In this document: positions 42,375 to 52,225 of the stretch, piece after piece
How the letters are laid out: each line of letters begins with the position of its first letter
How positions within the stretch are numbered: position 1 is the first letter of the stretch
NCBI RefSeq assembly: GCF_003259315.1
Contig: NZ_QLLT01000008.1
Location: forward strand, 186,001 to 250,000
DNA length: 64,000 bases
From: Kitasatospora sp. SolWspMP-SS2h
GTDB lineage: Bacteria > Actinomycetota > Actinomycetes > Streptomycetales > Streptomycetaceae
Direction of reading: 5' to 3'
The notes under the pieces: generated by a model
What the model was told of the DNA's origin: nothing
Database searches by the model: none
Seen by the model: the letters and a program-made list of their open reading frames with translations, nothing else
Translations under genes and position numbers: made by a program

Positions 42375-45300
42375 GTGCACTACGGCATCCTCGGCACCAC
42401 CACCGCCCACCACGACGACGGCACCCCGGTCGCGCTCGGCGGCGCCCGGCTGCGCGCCCTGCTGGCCGCGCTCGCCCTGCGCCAGGGCCGCCCCGTGCCC
42501 GCCGAGCTGCTCGCCGACGAGGTGTGGGCCGACGAGCCGCCGCAGGACGCCGCCGCCGCGCTGCAGACCCTGGTCGGCCGGCTGCGCCGCACGGTGGGCC
42601 GGGCCGAGATCGGCTCCGGGCCCGCCGGGTACTGGCTGACCGACCCGCGCACCGACGTCGCCGAGTTCCAGCGCCGGGCCGCCGACGGCACCCGCGCCCT
42701 CCGGGACGGCGACCCGGCCGCCGCCGCCGAGCAGCTCACCGCCGCGCTCGCGCTCTGGCGCGGCCCGGCCCTGGCCGACCTGCCCGACCGGACCGCCCCC
42801 GCCGCCCGCCTGGAGGACCAGCGCGCGGAGGCCCGCCGGCACCGGCTGACCGCCGCGCTCGCCCTCGGCCGCACCGCCGAGGTCACCGCCGAACTCGCCG
42901 AACTCTGCCGCGACCACCCCTTCGACGAGCAGCTCCAGGCCCTCCAGCTGCGCGCCCTGCGGGCCGCCGGCCGCACCGCCGAGGCGCTCGACCGCTACGA
43001 GGAGGTCCGGCGCACCCTGGCCGACCGGCTCGGCACCGACCCCGGCCCCGAACTGCGCGCCCTGCACCAGGAGTTGCTGCGCGCCGAGGCGCCCCCCGCG
43101 CCGGCCCCCGCCGCCGCGCCGCCGACCGCCCCGGCGGCCGGCAACCTCCGCCCCGGCCGGACCAGCTTCGTCGGCCGGGACGGCGAACTCACCACCGTGG
43201 CCGACGCCCTGACGGCCGGCCGGCTCACCACCCTGACCGGCCCCGGCGGCTCCGGCAAGACCAGGCTGTCGGTCGAGGCCGGCCGCCGCGAGCAGGACGC
43301 CGCCCGCTGGCCCGGCGGCGTCTGGCAGGTCGAACTCGCCCCGCTGGAGGACCCGGCCGCCGTCCCCGACGCCGTCGCCTCCGCGCTCGGCCTGCGCGAG
43401 ACCGTGCTGCACACCGGCGGCACCGTCGCCGAGGCCATCGAGGGCGGCCGCAAGGACCCGGTCTCCCGGCTGGTCGACCACCTCGGCCGCCGCCGCGTCC
43501 TGCTGCTGCTCGACAACTGCGAGCACGTCATCCAGGCCGCCGCCGACCTCGCCGACCGGCTGCTCGCCGACTGCCCCGGCGTCACCGTGCTCGCCACCAG
43601 CCGCGAACCGCTCGGCGTCCCCGGCGAGTCCGTGCTGCCGGTCGAGCCGCTGCCCGACCCGACCGCGCTGCGCCTGCTCGCCGAGCGCGGCGCCGCCGCC
43701 CGCCCCGGCTTCCGCACCGACCAGGACCCGGCCGCCTGCGCCGAGATCTGCCGCCGCCTGGACGGCCTGCCGCTGGCCATCGAACTGGCCGCCGCCCGGC
43801 TGCGCGGCATGACCCCGCGCCAGCTCGCCGACCGCCTCGACTCCCGGTTCGCCCTGCTCACGGCGGGCTCCCGGACCCTGCTGCCCCGCCAGCAGACCCT
43901 GCGCGCCGTCGTCGACTGGTCCTGGGACCTGCTCGGCGACCGCGAGCGCGCCGCGCTGCGCCGGCTGTCGGTGTTCGCCGGCGGCTGCACCCTGGAGGCC
44001 GCCGAGCAGGTCGTCGCCGACGGCGAGCTGGTGCGCCGCGAGGAGGTCGCCGACCTACTGCTCTCGCTGGTCGACAAGTCCCTGCTGGTGGCCGGGCTGG
44101 GCGAGCAGCCCCGCTACTGGATGCTGGAGACCATCCACGAGTACGCCGCCGAACGCCTCGCCGAGGCCGCCGAACCCGACACCGGCCACCGCCACACCGC
44201 CCACTACCGCGAACTCAGCCGCACCGCCTACCTGAACCTGCACGGCCCCGGTCAGCTCGACGAACTCGCCCGCCTCGACCGCGAGCAGGAGAACGTCCGG
44301 GCCGCGCTGCGCCGCGCCGTCGACACCGGCCGGGAGCAGGAGGGCCTCGTCCTGGTCCTGTCGATGGCCGGCTACTGGATGCTGCGCGACTACCGCGCCG
44401 AGTCCCGCGCCTGGTACGACGCGGTCGCCGCGCTCGGCCCCGACCCGTACGCGGACGACGCCCCGCCGGCCGTCCCGCTCACCGCCGGGCCGCTGGACGC
44501 GCCGCCGCCGATGCCGCCCGAACTGCTCGACGAGGCCCGCCGCCAGCTCGGCCTGCACCGGCTGATCAGCCTGTTCTCCGGCGACCTGGGCCTGCTCGAC
44601 AGCTCGGGCGCGCTGGACACCGCCGAACGCATCCTGGCCACCTACACCCCCGACCTGCCGCAGTCCTACCGGCAGCCGGTGCTCGCCCGGGTGTTCACCG
44701 TCTTCCTGACCGGCGAGATGGAGCGCACCCGCGAGGTGATGGACGACGCGGTGGCCGGCGCCCGGGTGCACGGCGGCCCGCTCGACCTGGCCTTCGCCCT
44801 GCAACTGCGGGCCCGGCTGCTCAACGACCTGGCCGGCGCGCTGGACCAGGCGATCGCCGACAGCGAGGAGGCGCTCGCCCTCTACACCGCGCTGGGCGAC
44901 CGCTGGGGCATGTCCGACGCGCTCTCCGGCAAGGCCGAGAACGCCACCAAGTACGGCGACGCCGTCCAGGCCGAGGCGGCCTTCCGGCAGGCCATCGAGC
45001 TCTCCGTCCAGCTCGGCGCGCACCAGGAGGTCCCGATGCTGCGGGCCCGGCTCGGCGAGGTGCTGGCCGAGCGCGACCCGGAGGCCGGCGAGCGGATGGT
45101 CCGCGAGGCGGTCGCCGCCGCGTCCGAGGACCGGACCGACGCCGAGGGCGCCCGGATGTACGGGCGGCTGGTGCTGTGCAACCTGTCCGCGCGGCGCGGC
45201 GACTACGCCGGGGCGCTCGCGGTGCTCGACGAGCTGCCGGTCGACCCCGGCGCGCGCGGCCCGGTGCCCTCGGTGTTCACCGGCATCGTCGGCTGCATCC

Positions 45301-45710
45301 GCGGCTGGGTGGTGGCCCGGGCCGGCGACCCGGTGGCCGGGCTGGAGCTGATGCGGGCCGGGCGCCGCGCGATGACCGAGGTCGAGGCCGGCGCCACCGT
45401 CTTCGTCGAGCACATGGCGATGATGCTGATGACCCCGGTGGCCGGCGCCCTGGTCGAGTACGCCCGCGCGTTCGACGATCCCGCCGCCGCCCGCCGCGCC
45501 GCCGAACTGCTCGGCGCCCACGACGGCATCAGCGGCATGCCCGGCTCGTTCATGGAGCGCAGCGAGCACGCCCGGTGCGTCGCCGCGGCCCGCGAACTGC
45601 TGGGCGAGGACGACTACCTGGCCGCGTACGCGCGGGGCGGACGCCTCACGCTGCGCGAGGCGTCCGCCCTGTTGAACGACCCCGGCCCGTTCGGCGCCGG
45701 GTCCCGCTGA
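42375..45710 (+). CDS. SARP/AfsR-type regulator with BTAD, NB-ARC-like ATPase and TPR regions
   Basis: 1111 residues. A winged-helix SARP domain (1-~85, GARLRALLAALALRQGRPV) and BTAD (~90-240, PFDEQLQALQLRALRAAGRT) lead to a P-loop ATPase: Walker A LTGPGGSGKTRL at ~286-296 and Walker B RVLLLLDNCEH at ~373. The C-terminal half is helical, TPR-like. Such AfsR/LuxR-ATPase family regulators switch on secondary metabolism or resistance. It converges on the DrrAB-type exporter genes at 45718-47522. GTG 42375 chosen. Confidence 0.9.
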   Translation: MHYGILGTTTAHHDDGTPVALGGARLRALLAALALRQGRPVPAELLADEVWADEPPQDAAAALQTLVGRLRRTVGRAEIGSGPAGYWLTDPRTDVAEFQRRAADGTRALRDGDPAAAAEQLTAALALWRGPALADLPDRTAPAARLEDQRAEARRHRLTAALALGRTAEVTAELAELCRDHPFDEQLQALQLRALRAAGRTAEALDRYEEVRRTLADRLGTDPGPELRALHQELLRAEAPPAPAPAAAPPTAPAAGNLRPGRTSFVGRDGELTTVADALTAGRLTTLTGPGGSGKTRLSVEAGRREQDAARWPGGVWQVELAPLEDPAAVPDAVASALGLRETVLHTGGTVAEAIEGGRKDPVSRLVDHLGRRRVLLLLDNCEHVIQAAADLADRLLADCPGVTVLATSREPLGVPGESVLPVEPLPDPTALRLLAERGAAARPGFRTDQDPAACAEICRRLDGLPLAIELAAARLRGMTPRQLADRLDSRFALLTAGSRTLLPRQQTLRAVVDWSWDLLGDRERAALRRLSVFAGGCTLEAAEQVVADGELVRREEVADLLLSLVDKSLLVAGLGEQPRYWMLETIHEYAAERLAEAAEPDTGHRHTAHYRELSRTAYLNLHGPGQLDELARLDREQENVRAALRRAVDTGREQEGLVLVLSMAGYWMLRDYRAESRAWYDAVAALGPDPYADDAPPAVPLTAGPLDAPPPMPPELLDEARRQLGLHRLISLFSGDLGLLDSSGALDTAERILATYTPDLPQSYRQPVLARVFTVFLTGEMERTREVMDDAVAGARVHGGPLDLAFALQLRARLLNDLAGALDQAIADSEEALALYTALGDRWGMSDALSGKAENATKYGDAVQAEAAFRQAIELSVQLGAHQEVPMLRARLGEVLAERDPEAGERMVREAVAAASEDRTDAEGARMYGRLVLCNLSARRGDYAGALAVLDELPVDPGARGPVPSVFTGIVGCIRGWVVARAGDPVAGLELMRAGRRAMTEVEAGATVFVEHMAMMLMTPVAGALVEYARAFDDPAAARRAAELLGAHDGISGMPGSFMERSEHARCVAAARELLGEDDYLAAYARGGRLTLREASALLNDPGPFGAGSR

Positions 45711-45717
45711 CCCACCG

Positions 45718-46545
45718 TCAGGTGCGCTTGCGGAAGCGGGCCACCGCCAGCGGCGCGGTCACCACGGTGATCGCCGCCGCCCAGAGCAGCACCGTCACCA
45801 CCGAGTTGCCCACCGGCTGGTCGTTGATCAGGGCGCGGCAGGCGTCGGCCAGCGCGGACAGCGGGTTGTGCTTGGTGAACGCCTGCAGCCAGCCCGGCAT
45901 GGTGGTCGGGTCGGCGAAGATCGAGCTGCCGAACTGCAGCGGCATCATCACGATCATCGACATGCCCTGCACGGCCTGGGCGCTGCGCAGCGACATGCCC
46001 AGCAGCATCGACACCCACATCAGCGAGGAGCCGAACACCAGCGACAGGCCGACCGCGGCCAGCAGCTTCAACGGGCCGCCGTCGATGTCCATCCCGAGGG
46101 CCATCGCGAAGCCGATCAGCACCGCGAAGGCGACCACCGCCCGCAGCGTCTCCGCGATCATCTTCGACAGCAGCACCGCGGAGCGCCCGATCGGCAGGGT
46201 GCGGAAGCGGTCCATCACGCCGGTCTGGAAGTCGGTGTTCAGGCCGGTGCCCAGCGCCATCGCCAGGTTGAGGCCGGTGGTGCCGAGCAGGCCGGGCACC
46301 ATGTACTGCATGTACTGGTGCTGTCCGCCGGCCATCGCGCCGCCGAACACGTAGACGAACAGCAGGATCATGATGACCGGGACCAGCAGCGCGTCCAGCA
46401 TCGACTCCGGGTCGGCCTTGATCCGCATCAGGTTCCGGCGGGTCAGCGCGCCCAGGTGGCGCAGGTTGGCCCGCAGGCCGATCCGGGTGTCGTCCTCGGT
46501 GACGGCGGCCGGCGCGGGGGCGGGGTTCAGGGTGGCGGTGCTCAT
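45718..46545 (-). CDS. ABC-2 type transporter permease (DrrB-like)
   Basis: 275 residues with about six TM segments. DrrB-type elements are ALTRRNLMRIKADPESMLDA, VMDRFRTLPIGRSAVLLSKM and LPIGRSA, typical of antibiotic or lipid exporters. It overlaps the ATPase by four bases (ATGA). The ATPase-permease pair likely pumps a hydrophobic compound; the substrate is unknown. Adjacent to a SARP-type regulator in convergent orientation. Confidence 0.92.
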   Translation of the reverse strand: MSTATLNPAPAPAAVTEDDTRIGLRANLRHLGALTRRNLMRIKADPESMLDALLVPVIMILLFVYVFGGAMAGGQHQYMQYMVPGLLGTTGLNLAMALGTGLNTDFQTGVMDRFRTLPIGRSAVLLSKMIAETLRAVVAFAVLIGFAMALGMDIDGGPLKLLAAVGLSLVFGSSLMWVSMLLGMSLRSAQAVQGMSMIVMMPLQFGSSIFADPTTMPGWLQAFTKHNPLSALADACRALINDQPVGNSVVTVLLWAAAITVVTAPLAVARFRKRT

Positions 46546-47522
46546 GCGACGGGCTCCTTGTCACGGGTCTGGGCGGGGACGGCGGACTTGCCGGTGATGG
46601 ACAGGAACACCTCGTCCAGGCTGGGCAGCTTGGTGTCGATGCCCGCCACCCCGTAGCCGCGGGTGCCCAGCACCCCGATCACGGTGGTCAGCTGCCCGGC
46701 GTCGGTCAGGTGCACCGACAGCAGCTCCGACTCGGCCGAGAAGGTGGCCGGGACGCCGGCCTCACGGAGCACCCGGGCCATCTCCGGCAGCTGCGCCGGG
46801 TCGGTCGGCCGCACCTGCAGGCTCTGCCCGCCCACCTGCGTCTTGAGCTCCTCGACGCCGCCGTTGGCGATCACCCGGCCCTTGTCGATCACGGTCAGGG
46901 CGTGCGCGAGCTGCTCGGCCTCCTCCATGTACTGGGTGGTCAGCAGCACCGTCGACCCCTCGCCGACCATCCGCTGCACCTCGTCCCAGACCTCGTTGCG
47001 GGTGCGCGGGTCGAGGCCGGTGGTGGGCTCGTCCAGGTAGAGCACCCGGGGGCGGCCGATCATCGAGGCCGCGAGGTCCAGCCGGCGGCGCATGCCGCCC
47101 GAGTAGCCCTTGGCGGGCCGCTTGGCCGCCTCGGTGAGCGAGAAGCGCTCCAGCAGCTCGGCGGCGCGGGCCTTGGCGTCCTTCGCGGACAGGTCCAGCA
47201 GGCGCCCGATCAGGTACAGGTTCTCGTAGCCCGACAGCAGCTCGTCCACCGAGGCGTACTGGCCGGTCAGGCCGATGGTGCGGCGCAGCTGCTTGGGCTG
47301 GCGCAGCACGTCGTAGCCGCCGACGAACGCGGTGCCCGCGTCCGGCTTGATCAGCGTCGACAGCACCCGGACCAGGGTGGTCTTCCCGGCCCCGTTCGGC
47401 CCGAGCAGCCCCAGCACCGTCCCCTCGCGCACCGTCAGGTCGACCCCGTCCAGGGCCTTCGTCTCCCCGTAGTGCTTCACGATGCCGTGGACCTCCACGG
47501 CGTTGCGCTCGATTCGTGTCAT
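46542..47522 (-). CDS. ABC transporter ATPase, DrrA family
   Basis: 326 residues. Walker A GPNGAGKTTLVRV (~37-45), signature YSGGMRRRLDLAAS, Walker B VLYLDEPTTGLDPR, and the C-terminal extension seen in DrrA. It drives the downstream permease. The ATG at 47522 lies 37 bases after a 15-base perfect inverted repeat (47559-47593). Confidence 0.95.
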   Translation of the reverse strand: MTRIERNAVEVHGIVKHYGETKALDGVDLTVREGTVLGLLGPNGAGKTTLVRVLSTLIKPDAGTAFVGGYDVLRQPKQLRRTIGLTGQYASVDELLSGYENLYLIGRLLDLSAKDAKARAAELLERFSLTEAAKRPAKGYSGGMRRRLDLAASMIGRPRVLYLDEPTTGLDPRTRNEVWDEVQRMVGEGSTVLLTTQYMEEAEQLAHALTVIDKGRVIANGGVEELKTQVGGQSLQVRPTDPAQLPEMARVLREAGVPATFSAESELLSVHLTDAGQLTTVIGVLGTRGYGVAGIDTKLPSLDEVFLSITGKSAVPAQTRDKEPVA

Positions 47523-47558
47523 GGGACCACCGTGCCGGGCCCGGCTGTCACGACGCTG

Positions 47559-47593
47559 TCAGCCCGCTGTCAGGCGGGCTGACAGCGGGCTGA
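47559..47593. terminator. 15-base inverted repeat between panB and the DrrA-type gene
   Basis: TCAGCCCGCTGTCAG-GCGGG-CTGACAGCGGGCTGA is a perfect 15-base stem. It can act as terminator of panB (upstream) or operator of the exporter (downstream). Confidence 0.8.
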
Positions 47594-47630
47594 CGGGGGT
47601 CCCTGGGGGTCCCGGGGGAGGGGCGGGGTG

Positions 47631-48506
47631 CTAGCTGAAGCTGTGCTCCGGGCCCGGGAAGGCGCCCTCGCGGACGTCGGCGGCGAACTCGGTCGCGGCC
47701 TGGGCCAGCGTCGCGCGGAGGTTCGCGTACTGCTTGACGAACTTGGGGACGCGGCCGGCCGTCATGCCGGCGAAGTCGGTCCAGACCAGGACCTGCGCGT
47801 CGGTGCCGGGGCCGCCGCCGATGCCGACGGTGGGGATCGCGGAGTGCTCGGTGACCTGCGCCGCGAGCTCCGCCGGGACGGCCTCCAGGACGACGGCGAA
47901 GGCGCCGGCCTGCTGGACGGCCTTCGCGTCGCGCAGCAGCTGGTGCGCCGCCTCGTCGCCGCGGCCCTGGACGGGGTAGCCGCCGAAGGCGTGCACGGAC
48001 TGCGGGGTGAGGCCGATGTGGGCCATCACCGGGACGCCCGCCTCGACGAGCAGCTCGATGCTGCGGGCGCTGCGCTCGCCGCCCTCCAGCTTGACGGCCT
48101 GGACGCCGGCCTCCTTCATCAGGCGGGCGGCGTTGTGCAGGGCCTGGGCCGGGGACTCCTGGTAGGAGCCGAAGGGCAGGTCGGCGACGATGAGGGCGCG
48201 CCGGGTGCCGCGGACCACGGCGGCGGACATCATCACCATCTGGTCCATGGTCACCGGCACGGTGGTCTCGTAGCCGAGGTGGCAGTTGCCCGCCGAGTCG
48301 CCGACCAGCAGGACCGGGATGCCGGCCTCGTCGAAGACCCCGGCGGTGAGGGCGTCGTAGGCGGTCAGCATCGCCCAGCGTTCGCCGTCGCGCTTGGCCC
48401 TGGCGAGGTCCCGGACGGTCACCCGACGGTTGGTGACGCCGCCGTAGAGGGCGGTGCCGGCGGGGGCGTCCTGCGTCTGGGCAGGCTGGAGCGGAGAAGC
48501 GTTCAT
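47631..48506 (-). CDS. panB: Ketopantoate hydroxymethyltransferase
   Basis: 291 residues. First step of pantothenate/CoA synthesis: methylene-THF plus 2-ketoisovalerate to ketopantoate. Family features are RWAMLTAYDALTAGVFDEAG, VLLVGDSAGNCHLGY (metal-binding Asp), VKLEGGER and VMAHIGLTPQSVHAFGGYPVQGRG. The N-terminal ~25 residues (MNASPLQPAQTQDAPAGTAL) are extra and disordered. The ATG at 48506 has AGGAG. It is divergent from the TetR-controlled MFS pump. Confidence 0.96.
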   Translation of the reverse strand: MNASPLQPAQTQDAPAGTALYGGVTNRRVTVRDLARAKRDGERWAMLTAYDALTAGVFDEAGIPVLLVGDSAGNCHLGYETTVPVTMDQMVMMSAAVVRGTRRALIVADLPFGSYQESPAQALHNAARLMKEAGVQAVKLEGGERSARSIELLVEAGVPVMAHIGLTPQSVHAFGGYPVQGRGDEAAHQLLRDAKAVQQAGAFAVVLEAVPAELAAQVTEHSAIPTVGIGGGPGTDAQVLVWTDFAGMTAGRVPKFVKQYANLRATLAQAATEFAADVREGAFPGPEHSFS

Positions 48507-48673
48507 CGAACAGACTCCTGGTGTGTGTCGTCTCGTGGCGCCGTACGGCGTCCCCGGATCTGGCTCCATGCTTGCACGCCGCGGGCCGTGCGCAAAGGGT
48601 CGGGGGTCCTCGGCGTGCGCGGGGGACCGGGGGCCCTTGGGGAAGTCTTTGCCTTTCCTTGGCCCCCGGAACC

Positions 48674-48698
48674 TCAATACGAGACGGTTCCGTATTGA
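48674..48698. promoter_or_regulatory. Palindromic TetR-type operator
   Basis: TCAATACG-(9)-CGTATTGA is a perfect 8-base inverted repeat 22 bases before the pump start codon. Its position overlaps the promoter, consistent with repression by the TetR encoded after the pump. Confidence 0.65.
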
Positions 48699-48719
48699 AA
48701 AGGCGTCTAGGCTGTTCGT

Positions 48720-50336
48720 ATGACCTCGCCGACCGCCGCTGTCCAGGCACCCCGGGTGCCCGAAGCAATACACCGCCGACGCTGGTGGATCCTGGGCACC
48801 CTGGTGCTCGCCCTGCTCGTCGTCGTCCTCGACAACTCGATCCTCAACGTGGCGATGAAGACCATCGCCACCCCCGCCCCGGTGGGCCTCGGCGCGAGCC
48901 AGAGCGACCTGGAATGGGCGATCAACTCCTACACGCTGGTCTTCGCGGGCCTGCTGTTCACCGCCGGCCTGCTCGGCGACCGGTTCGGCCGGAAGTGGAC
49001 GCTGCTGGCCGGCATGCTGGTCTTCGGCCTCGGCTCGCTGCTCTCCGCGCTGGCCGCCAGCCCGGGCGAACTGATCGGCTACCGCGCCGTGATGGGCCTC
49101 GGCGGCGCCTTCGTGATGCCCGCCACGCTGGCCATCATCATGAACGTCTTCGAGCGGCACGAGCAGCCCAAGGCGATCGGCATCTGGGCCGGCGCGGTCG
49201 GCCTGGCCATCGCCATCGGCCCGATCACCGGCGGCCTGCTGATCGAGCACTTCTGGTGGGGCTCGGTCTTCCTGGTGAACGTCCCGATCGTGATCGTGGC
49301 GCTCGGCCTGATGGGCTGGCTGGTCCCGGACTCCAAGGACCCCAACCCCGGCAAGCTCGACCCGATCGGCGTGCTGCTCTCCATCATCGGCCTGGTGGCG
49401 CTGATCTACGGCATCATCAAGGGCGGCGAGCTCGCCGACTTCACCGACCCGAAGGCCTGGGTCCCGACCCTGATCGGCCTGCTGGCCCTGGTCGCCTTCG
49501 TGCTGTTCGAGAAGCACAGCCGGCACCCGGCGCTGGACGTCACCTGGTTCCGCAACAAGGTGTTCTCGGCCTCGATCGGCGTGGTCGGCATCGTGTTCTT
49601 CGCGCTGATGGGCGTCTCGTTCTTCGGCGTCTTCTACACCCAGAGCGTGCGCGGCTACAGCGCCCTGGAGGCCGGCGAGCTGATGCTGCCGCTGGCCGTC
49701 GCCCAGCTGGTCTTCGCGCCCCGGGCCCGCCTGGTGGTCGACCGGTTCGGCGTCCGGCTGACCTGCGCCGGCGGCATGCTGCTGGTCACCCTCGGCTTCC
49801 TCGGCTACGCCTTCCTGACCGCGACCAGCCCGATCTGGCTGCTGATCGTGCTCGGCTTCGTGATGGGCGCCGGCATGGCGCACGTGATGCCGCCGGTGAC
49901 GGTCGCCATCATGGGCGCGCTGCCGCGCGAGAAGGCCGGCGCCGGCTCCGCGCTGAACAACACCTTCCGCCAGGTCGGCGGCTCGCTCGGCATCGCGGTG
50001 CTCGGCGCGCTGCTCTCCACGGTCTACCGCAACGGCATGGACGACCACCTGGCCGCCGTCCCGGCCCCGGTCCGCGACCGGGCCGGCGAGTCGATCGAGT
50101 CCACCCTCGGGGTGGCCGAGCGGCTCCACCTGCCCGCCCTGGTCGACCCGGCGAAGGACGCCTTCATCCACGCCATGCACGTGGTCTCCGGCGTCTCGGC
50201 CGGCGTCACCGTGCTGGGCGCGGTGCTGGCCCTGCTCCTGCTGCCCGGCAAGGTCGCCGGCCCCGGCGGCCCGGGCGCCCCGGCGGCCGGCCCGCAGGAC
50301 CGGACCGGCTCCGGCGCGAGCACCGCCAAGGTGTGA
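48720..50336 (+). CDS. MFS drug exporter, DHA2 family, 14 TM
   Basis: 538 residues with about 14 TM segments: [17 protein letters not shown] (TM1), [16 protein letters not shown] (motif A), [19 protein letters not shown] (motif C, TM5). It should export drugs with proton antiport. The start is the ATG at 48720, probably near-leaderless with TAGGCT as -10 at 48708-48713. The palindrome is upstream. The C-terminal tail is [11 protein letters not shown]-rich. A TetR gene follows after 23 bases. Confidence 0.93.
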   Translation: MTSPTAAVQAPRVPEAIHRRRWWILGTLVLALLVVVLDNSILNVAMKTIATPAPVGLGASQSDLEWAINSYTLVFAGLLFTAGLLGDRFGRKWTLLAGMLVFGLGSLLSALAASPGELIGYRAVMGLGGAFVMPATLAIIMNVFERHEQPKAIGIWAGAVGLAIAIGPITGGLLIEHFWWGSVFLVNVPIVIVALGLMGWLVPDSKDPNPGKLDPIGVLLSIIGLVALIYGIIKGGELADFTDPKAWVPTLIGLLALVAFVLFEKHSRHPALDVTWFRNKVFSASIGVVGIVFFALMGVSFFGVFYTQSVRGYSALEAGELMLPLAVAQLVFAPRARLVVDRFGVRLTCAGGMLLVTLGFLGYAFLTATSPIWLLIVLGFVMGAGMAHVMPPVTVAIMGALPREKAGAGSALNNTFRQVGGSLGIAVLGALLSTVYRNGMDDHLAAVPAPVRDRAGESIESTLGVAERLHLPALVDPAKDAFIHAMHVVSGVSAGVTVLGAVLALLLLPGKVAGPGGPGAPAAGPQDRTGSGASTAKV

Positions 50337-50359
50337 CCGCGAGGGTGGAGAATAGGGCC

Positions 50360-51022
50360 ATGACGAGCGCCGACACTCCGCTCCAGCCGTGCCACGGCCC
50401 CGCCGGGGAGCAGGACGCTCCCCGGCGGGGCCGCCCGCGCAGCGAGGCGGCCGAGCAGGCGATCTACGGCGCCGTCGAGAAGCTGATGGAGGACGGCACC
50501 GGCCTGGCCGAGCTGTCCATCGAGCGGATCGCCGCCGAGGCGGGCGTCGGCAAGGCCACCATCTACCGGCGCTGGCCCAACAAGGAGGCCCTGCTGGTGG
50601 ACGTGGTGGCCCGGCTGGAGGAGCCGCTGCCCCCGCTGCTCGGCCCGACCTACCGGGACGACCTGATCAACGCCGTCGACTACATGCGCCGGCGCGGCCT
50701 GCTCAAGCGCTCCCGCTGGATCGTCAAGTCCGCGCTCGGCCAGATGAACACCTGGCCGGAGCTCAAGCACACCTACCAGGAACGGGTGGTCCGGCCGCGG
50801 CGCGAGCTGGTCCGGCAGATCGTCCGGCGCGGCGTCGAGGCGGGCGAACTCCGCTCCGACCTGGACGTCGAGCTGCTCTGCGAGCTGCTGATCGGCCCGA
50901 TCCTGCTGCGCACCGTCCTGTGGGACGACTCCCCGCTGGAGGACCCGGACCTGCCCCGGCAGATGGTCGACGCCGCCCTCCAGGGCATCGGCGCCCGGCC
51001 CGCCCCGTCCCCCGCGCGCTGA
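50360..51022 (+). CDS. TetR-family repressor of the MFS pump
   Basis: 220 residues. The HTH reads LSIERIAAEAGVGKATIYRR followed by WPNKEALLVDVVARLEEP, then a TetR_C_16-like ligand domain. Divergent promoter logic: operator (48674-48698) plus pump plus repressor. ATG 50360 follows GGAG. It co-transcribes with the pump. Confidence 0.92.
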   Translation: MTSADTPLQPCHGPAGEQDAPRRGRPRSEAAEQAIYGAVEKLMEDGTGLAELSIERIAAEAGVGKATIYRRWPNKEALLVDVVARLEEPLPPLLGPTYRDDLINAVDYMRRRGLLKRSRWIVKSALGQMNTWPELKHTYQERVVRPRRELVRQIVRRGVEAGELRSDLDVELLCELLIGPILLRTVLWDDSPLEDPDLPRQMVDAALQGIGARPAPSPAR

Positions 51023-51220
51023 CCCGCCCTTCCCCCGTACCTCCTCCCTCCTCCCGCCCCGCCTCCCGCCCCTCCTCCCGTGCCGTTCGGCACCCGGTGG
51101 AACTCCCGGGGCGCTCCGCCGCGTCCATCCCGTCATAGGCTGAGCCGAGAATCGGATCGGAGCAGGTCAGGGACGGGGTCGGCGGGAGAGCCGGCCGGGT
51201 GCGGCGGCGAGGAGCGGACG

Positions 51221-52225
51221 ATGGTGCGGGCGGACGGCCCGGCGGTGGCGGCGGTGCGGGACGGACGGGGCGGGGCCCGGCGGGAGGGGCTGCGCCGCTG
51301 GTTCGCCTGGCGCCGGGGATGGCCGCTCACCGTGCTCGGCCTGCTGGTCACCGGGCTGCTGGTGGGCCACGCCCGGGTGCCCAACGCGGTCGGCAACACG
51401 GGCAGCCTGCTGGAGACCTTCCTGCCCTGGCTGGGGCTGGTCGTCCCGGTGCTGCTGGCGCTCGCGCTGTGGCGGCGGGCCGGGGTGGCGCTGGTGGCCG
51501 CGCTGCTGCCCGGCGCGGTGTGGCTGAACCTGTTCGGCGCGCTGCTGGTCGACAAGAGCAGCGGGCCGGGCGACTTCACCGTGCTCACCCACAACGTGGC
51601 CGCCGCCAACGACGACCCGCAGGGCACCATCCGGATGCTCACCGGCTCCGGCGCCGAGATCGTCGCGCTGGAGGAGCTGTCCGCCTCCGCCGCCCCGGTC
51701 TACGCCGCCGGGCTGGCCGGGGCCTTCCCGTACCACGTGGTGGAGGGCACCGTCGGGCTGTGGTCCAGCTACCCGATCGACGGCGTCGCCGTGGTCGACA
51801 TCAAAATGGGCTGGACCAGGGCCTTCCGCGCCCGGGTCAGCACCCCCGAGGGCCCGCTCGCGGTGTACGTCGCCCACCTGCCCTCGGTGCGGGTCAAGTT
51901 CGACAGCGGCTTCACGGCCGGCCGGCGCGACGTCAGCGCCCAGGCCCTCGGGGACGCGATCGCGCACGAGCAGCTGGGCAAGGTGCTGCTGCTCGGCGAC
52001 CTGAACGGCACCATGAACGACCGCAGCCTGGCCCCGGTCACCTCGCAGATGCGCTCCGCCCAGGGCGCGGCCGGCGACGGCTTCGGCTTCTCCTGGCCGG
52101 CCGCCTTCCCGCTGGCCCGGATCGACCAGATCCTCAGCAAGGGCGGCCTGGTCCCCACCGACTCGCGCACCCTCCCGGCCGACGCCAGCGACCACCTCGC
52201 GGTGGCCGCCGACTACCGGTACTAG
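51221..52225 (+). CDS. Endonuclease/exonuclease/phosphatase (EEP) family protein with N-terminal membrane segment
   Basis: 334 residues. Two or three TM segments in the first ~130 (WPLTVLGLLVTGLLVGHA; FLPWLGLVVPVLLALAL; GVALVAALLPGAVWLNL) are followed by the EEP domain: FTVLTHNVAA, IVALEELS, LLLGDLNGTMND and the ASDHLAV C-terminus. It could act on DNA, phosphoinositides or an extracellular nuclease substrate. The ATG at 51221 has GAGGAG. Its stop codon is inside the MITE-like palindrome. Confidence 0.9.
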   Translation: MVRADGPAVAAVRDGRGGARREGLRRWFAWRRGWPLTVLGLLVTGLLVGHARVPNAVGNTGSLLETFLPWLGLVVPVLLALALWRRAGVALVAALLPGAVWLNLFGALLVDKSSGPGDFTVLTHNVAAANDDPQGTIRMLTGSGAEIVALEELSASAAPVYAAGLAGAFPYHVVEGTVGLWSSYPIDGVAVVDIKMGWTRAFRARVSTPEGPLAVYVAHLPSVRVKFDSGFTAGRRDVSAQALGDAIAHEQLGKVLLLGDLNGTMNDRSLAPVTSQMRSAQGAAGDGFGFSWPAAFPLARIDQILSKGGLVPTDSRTLPADASDHLAVAADYRY

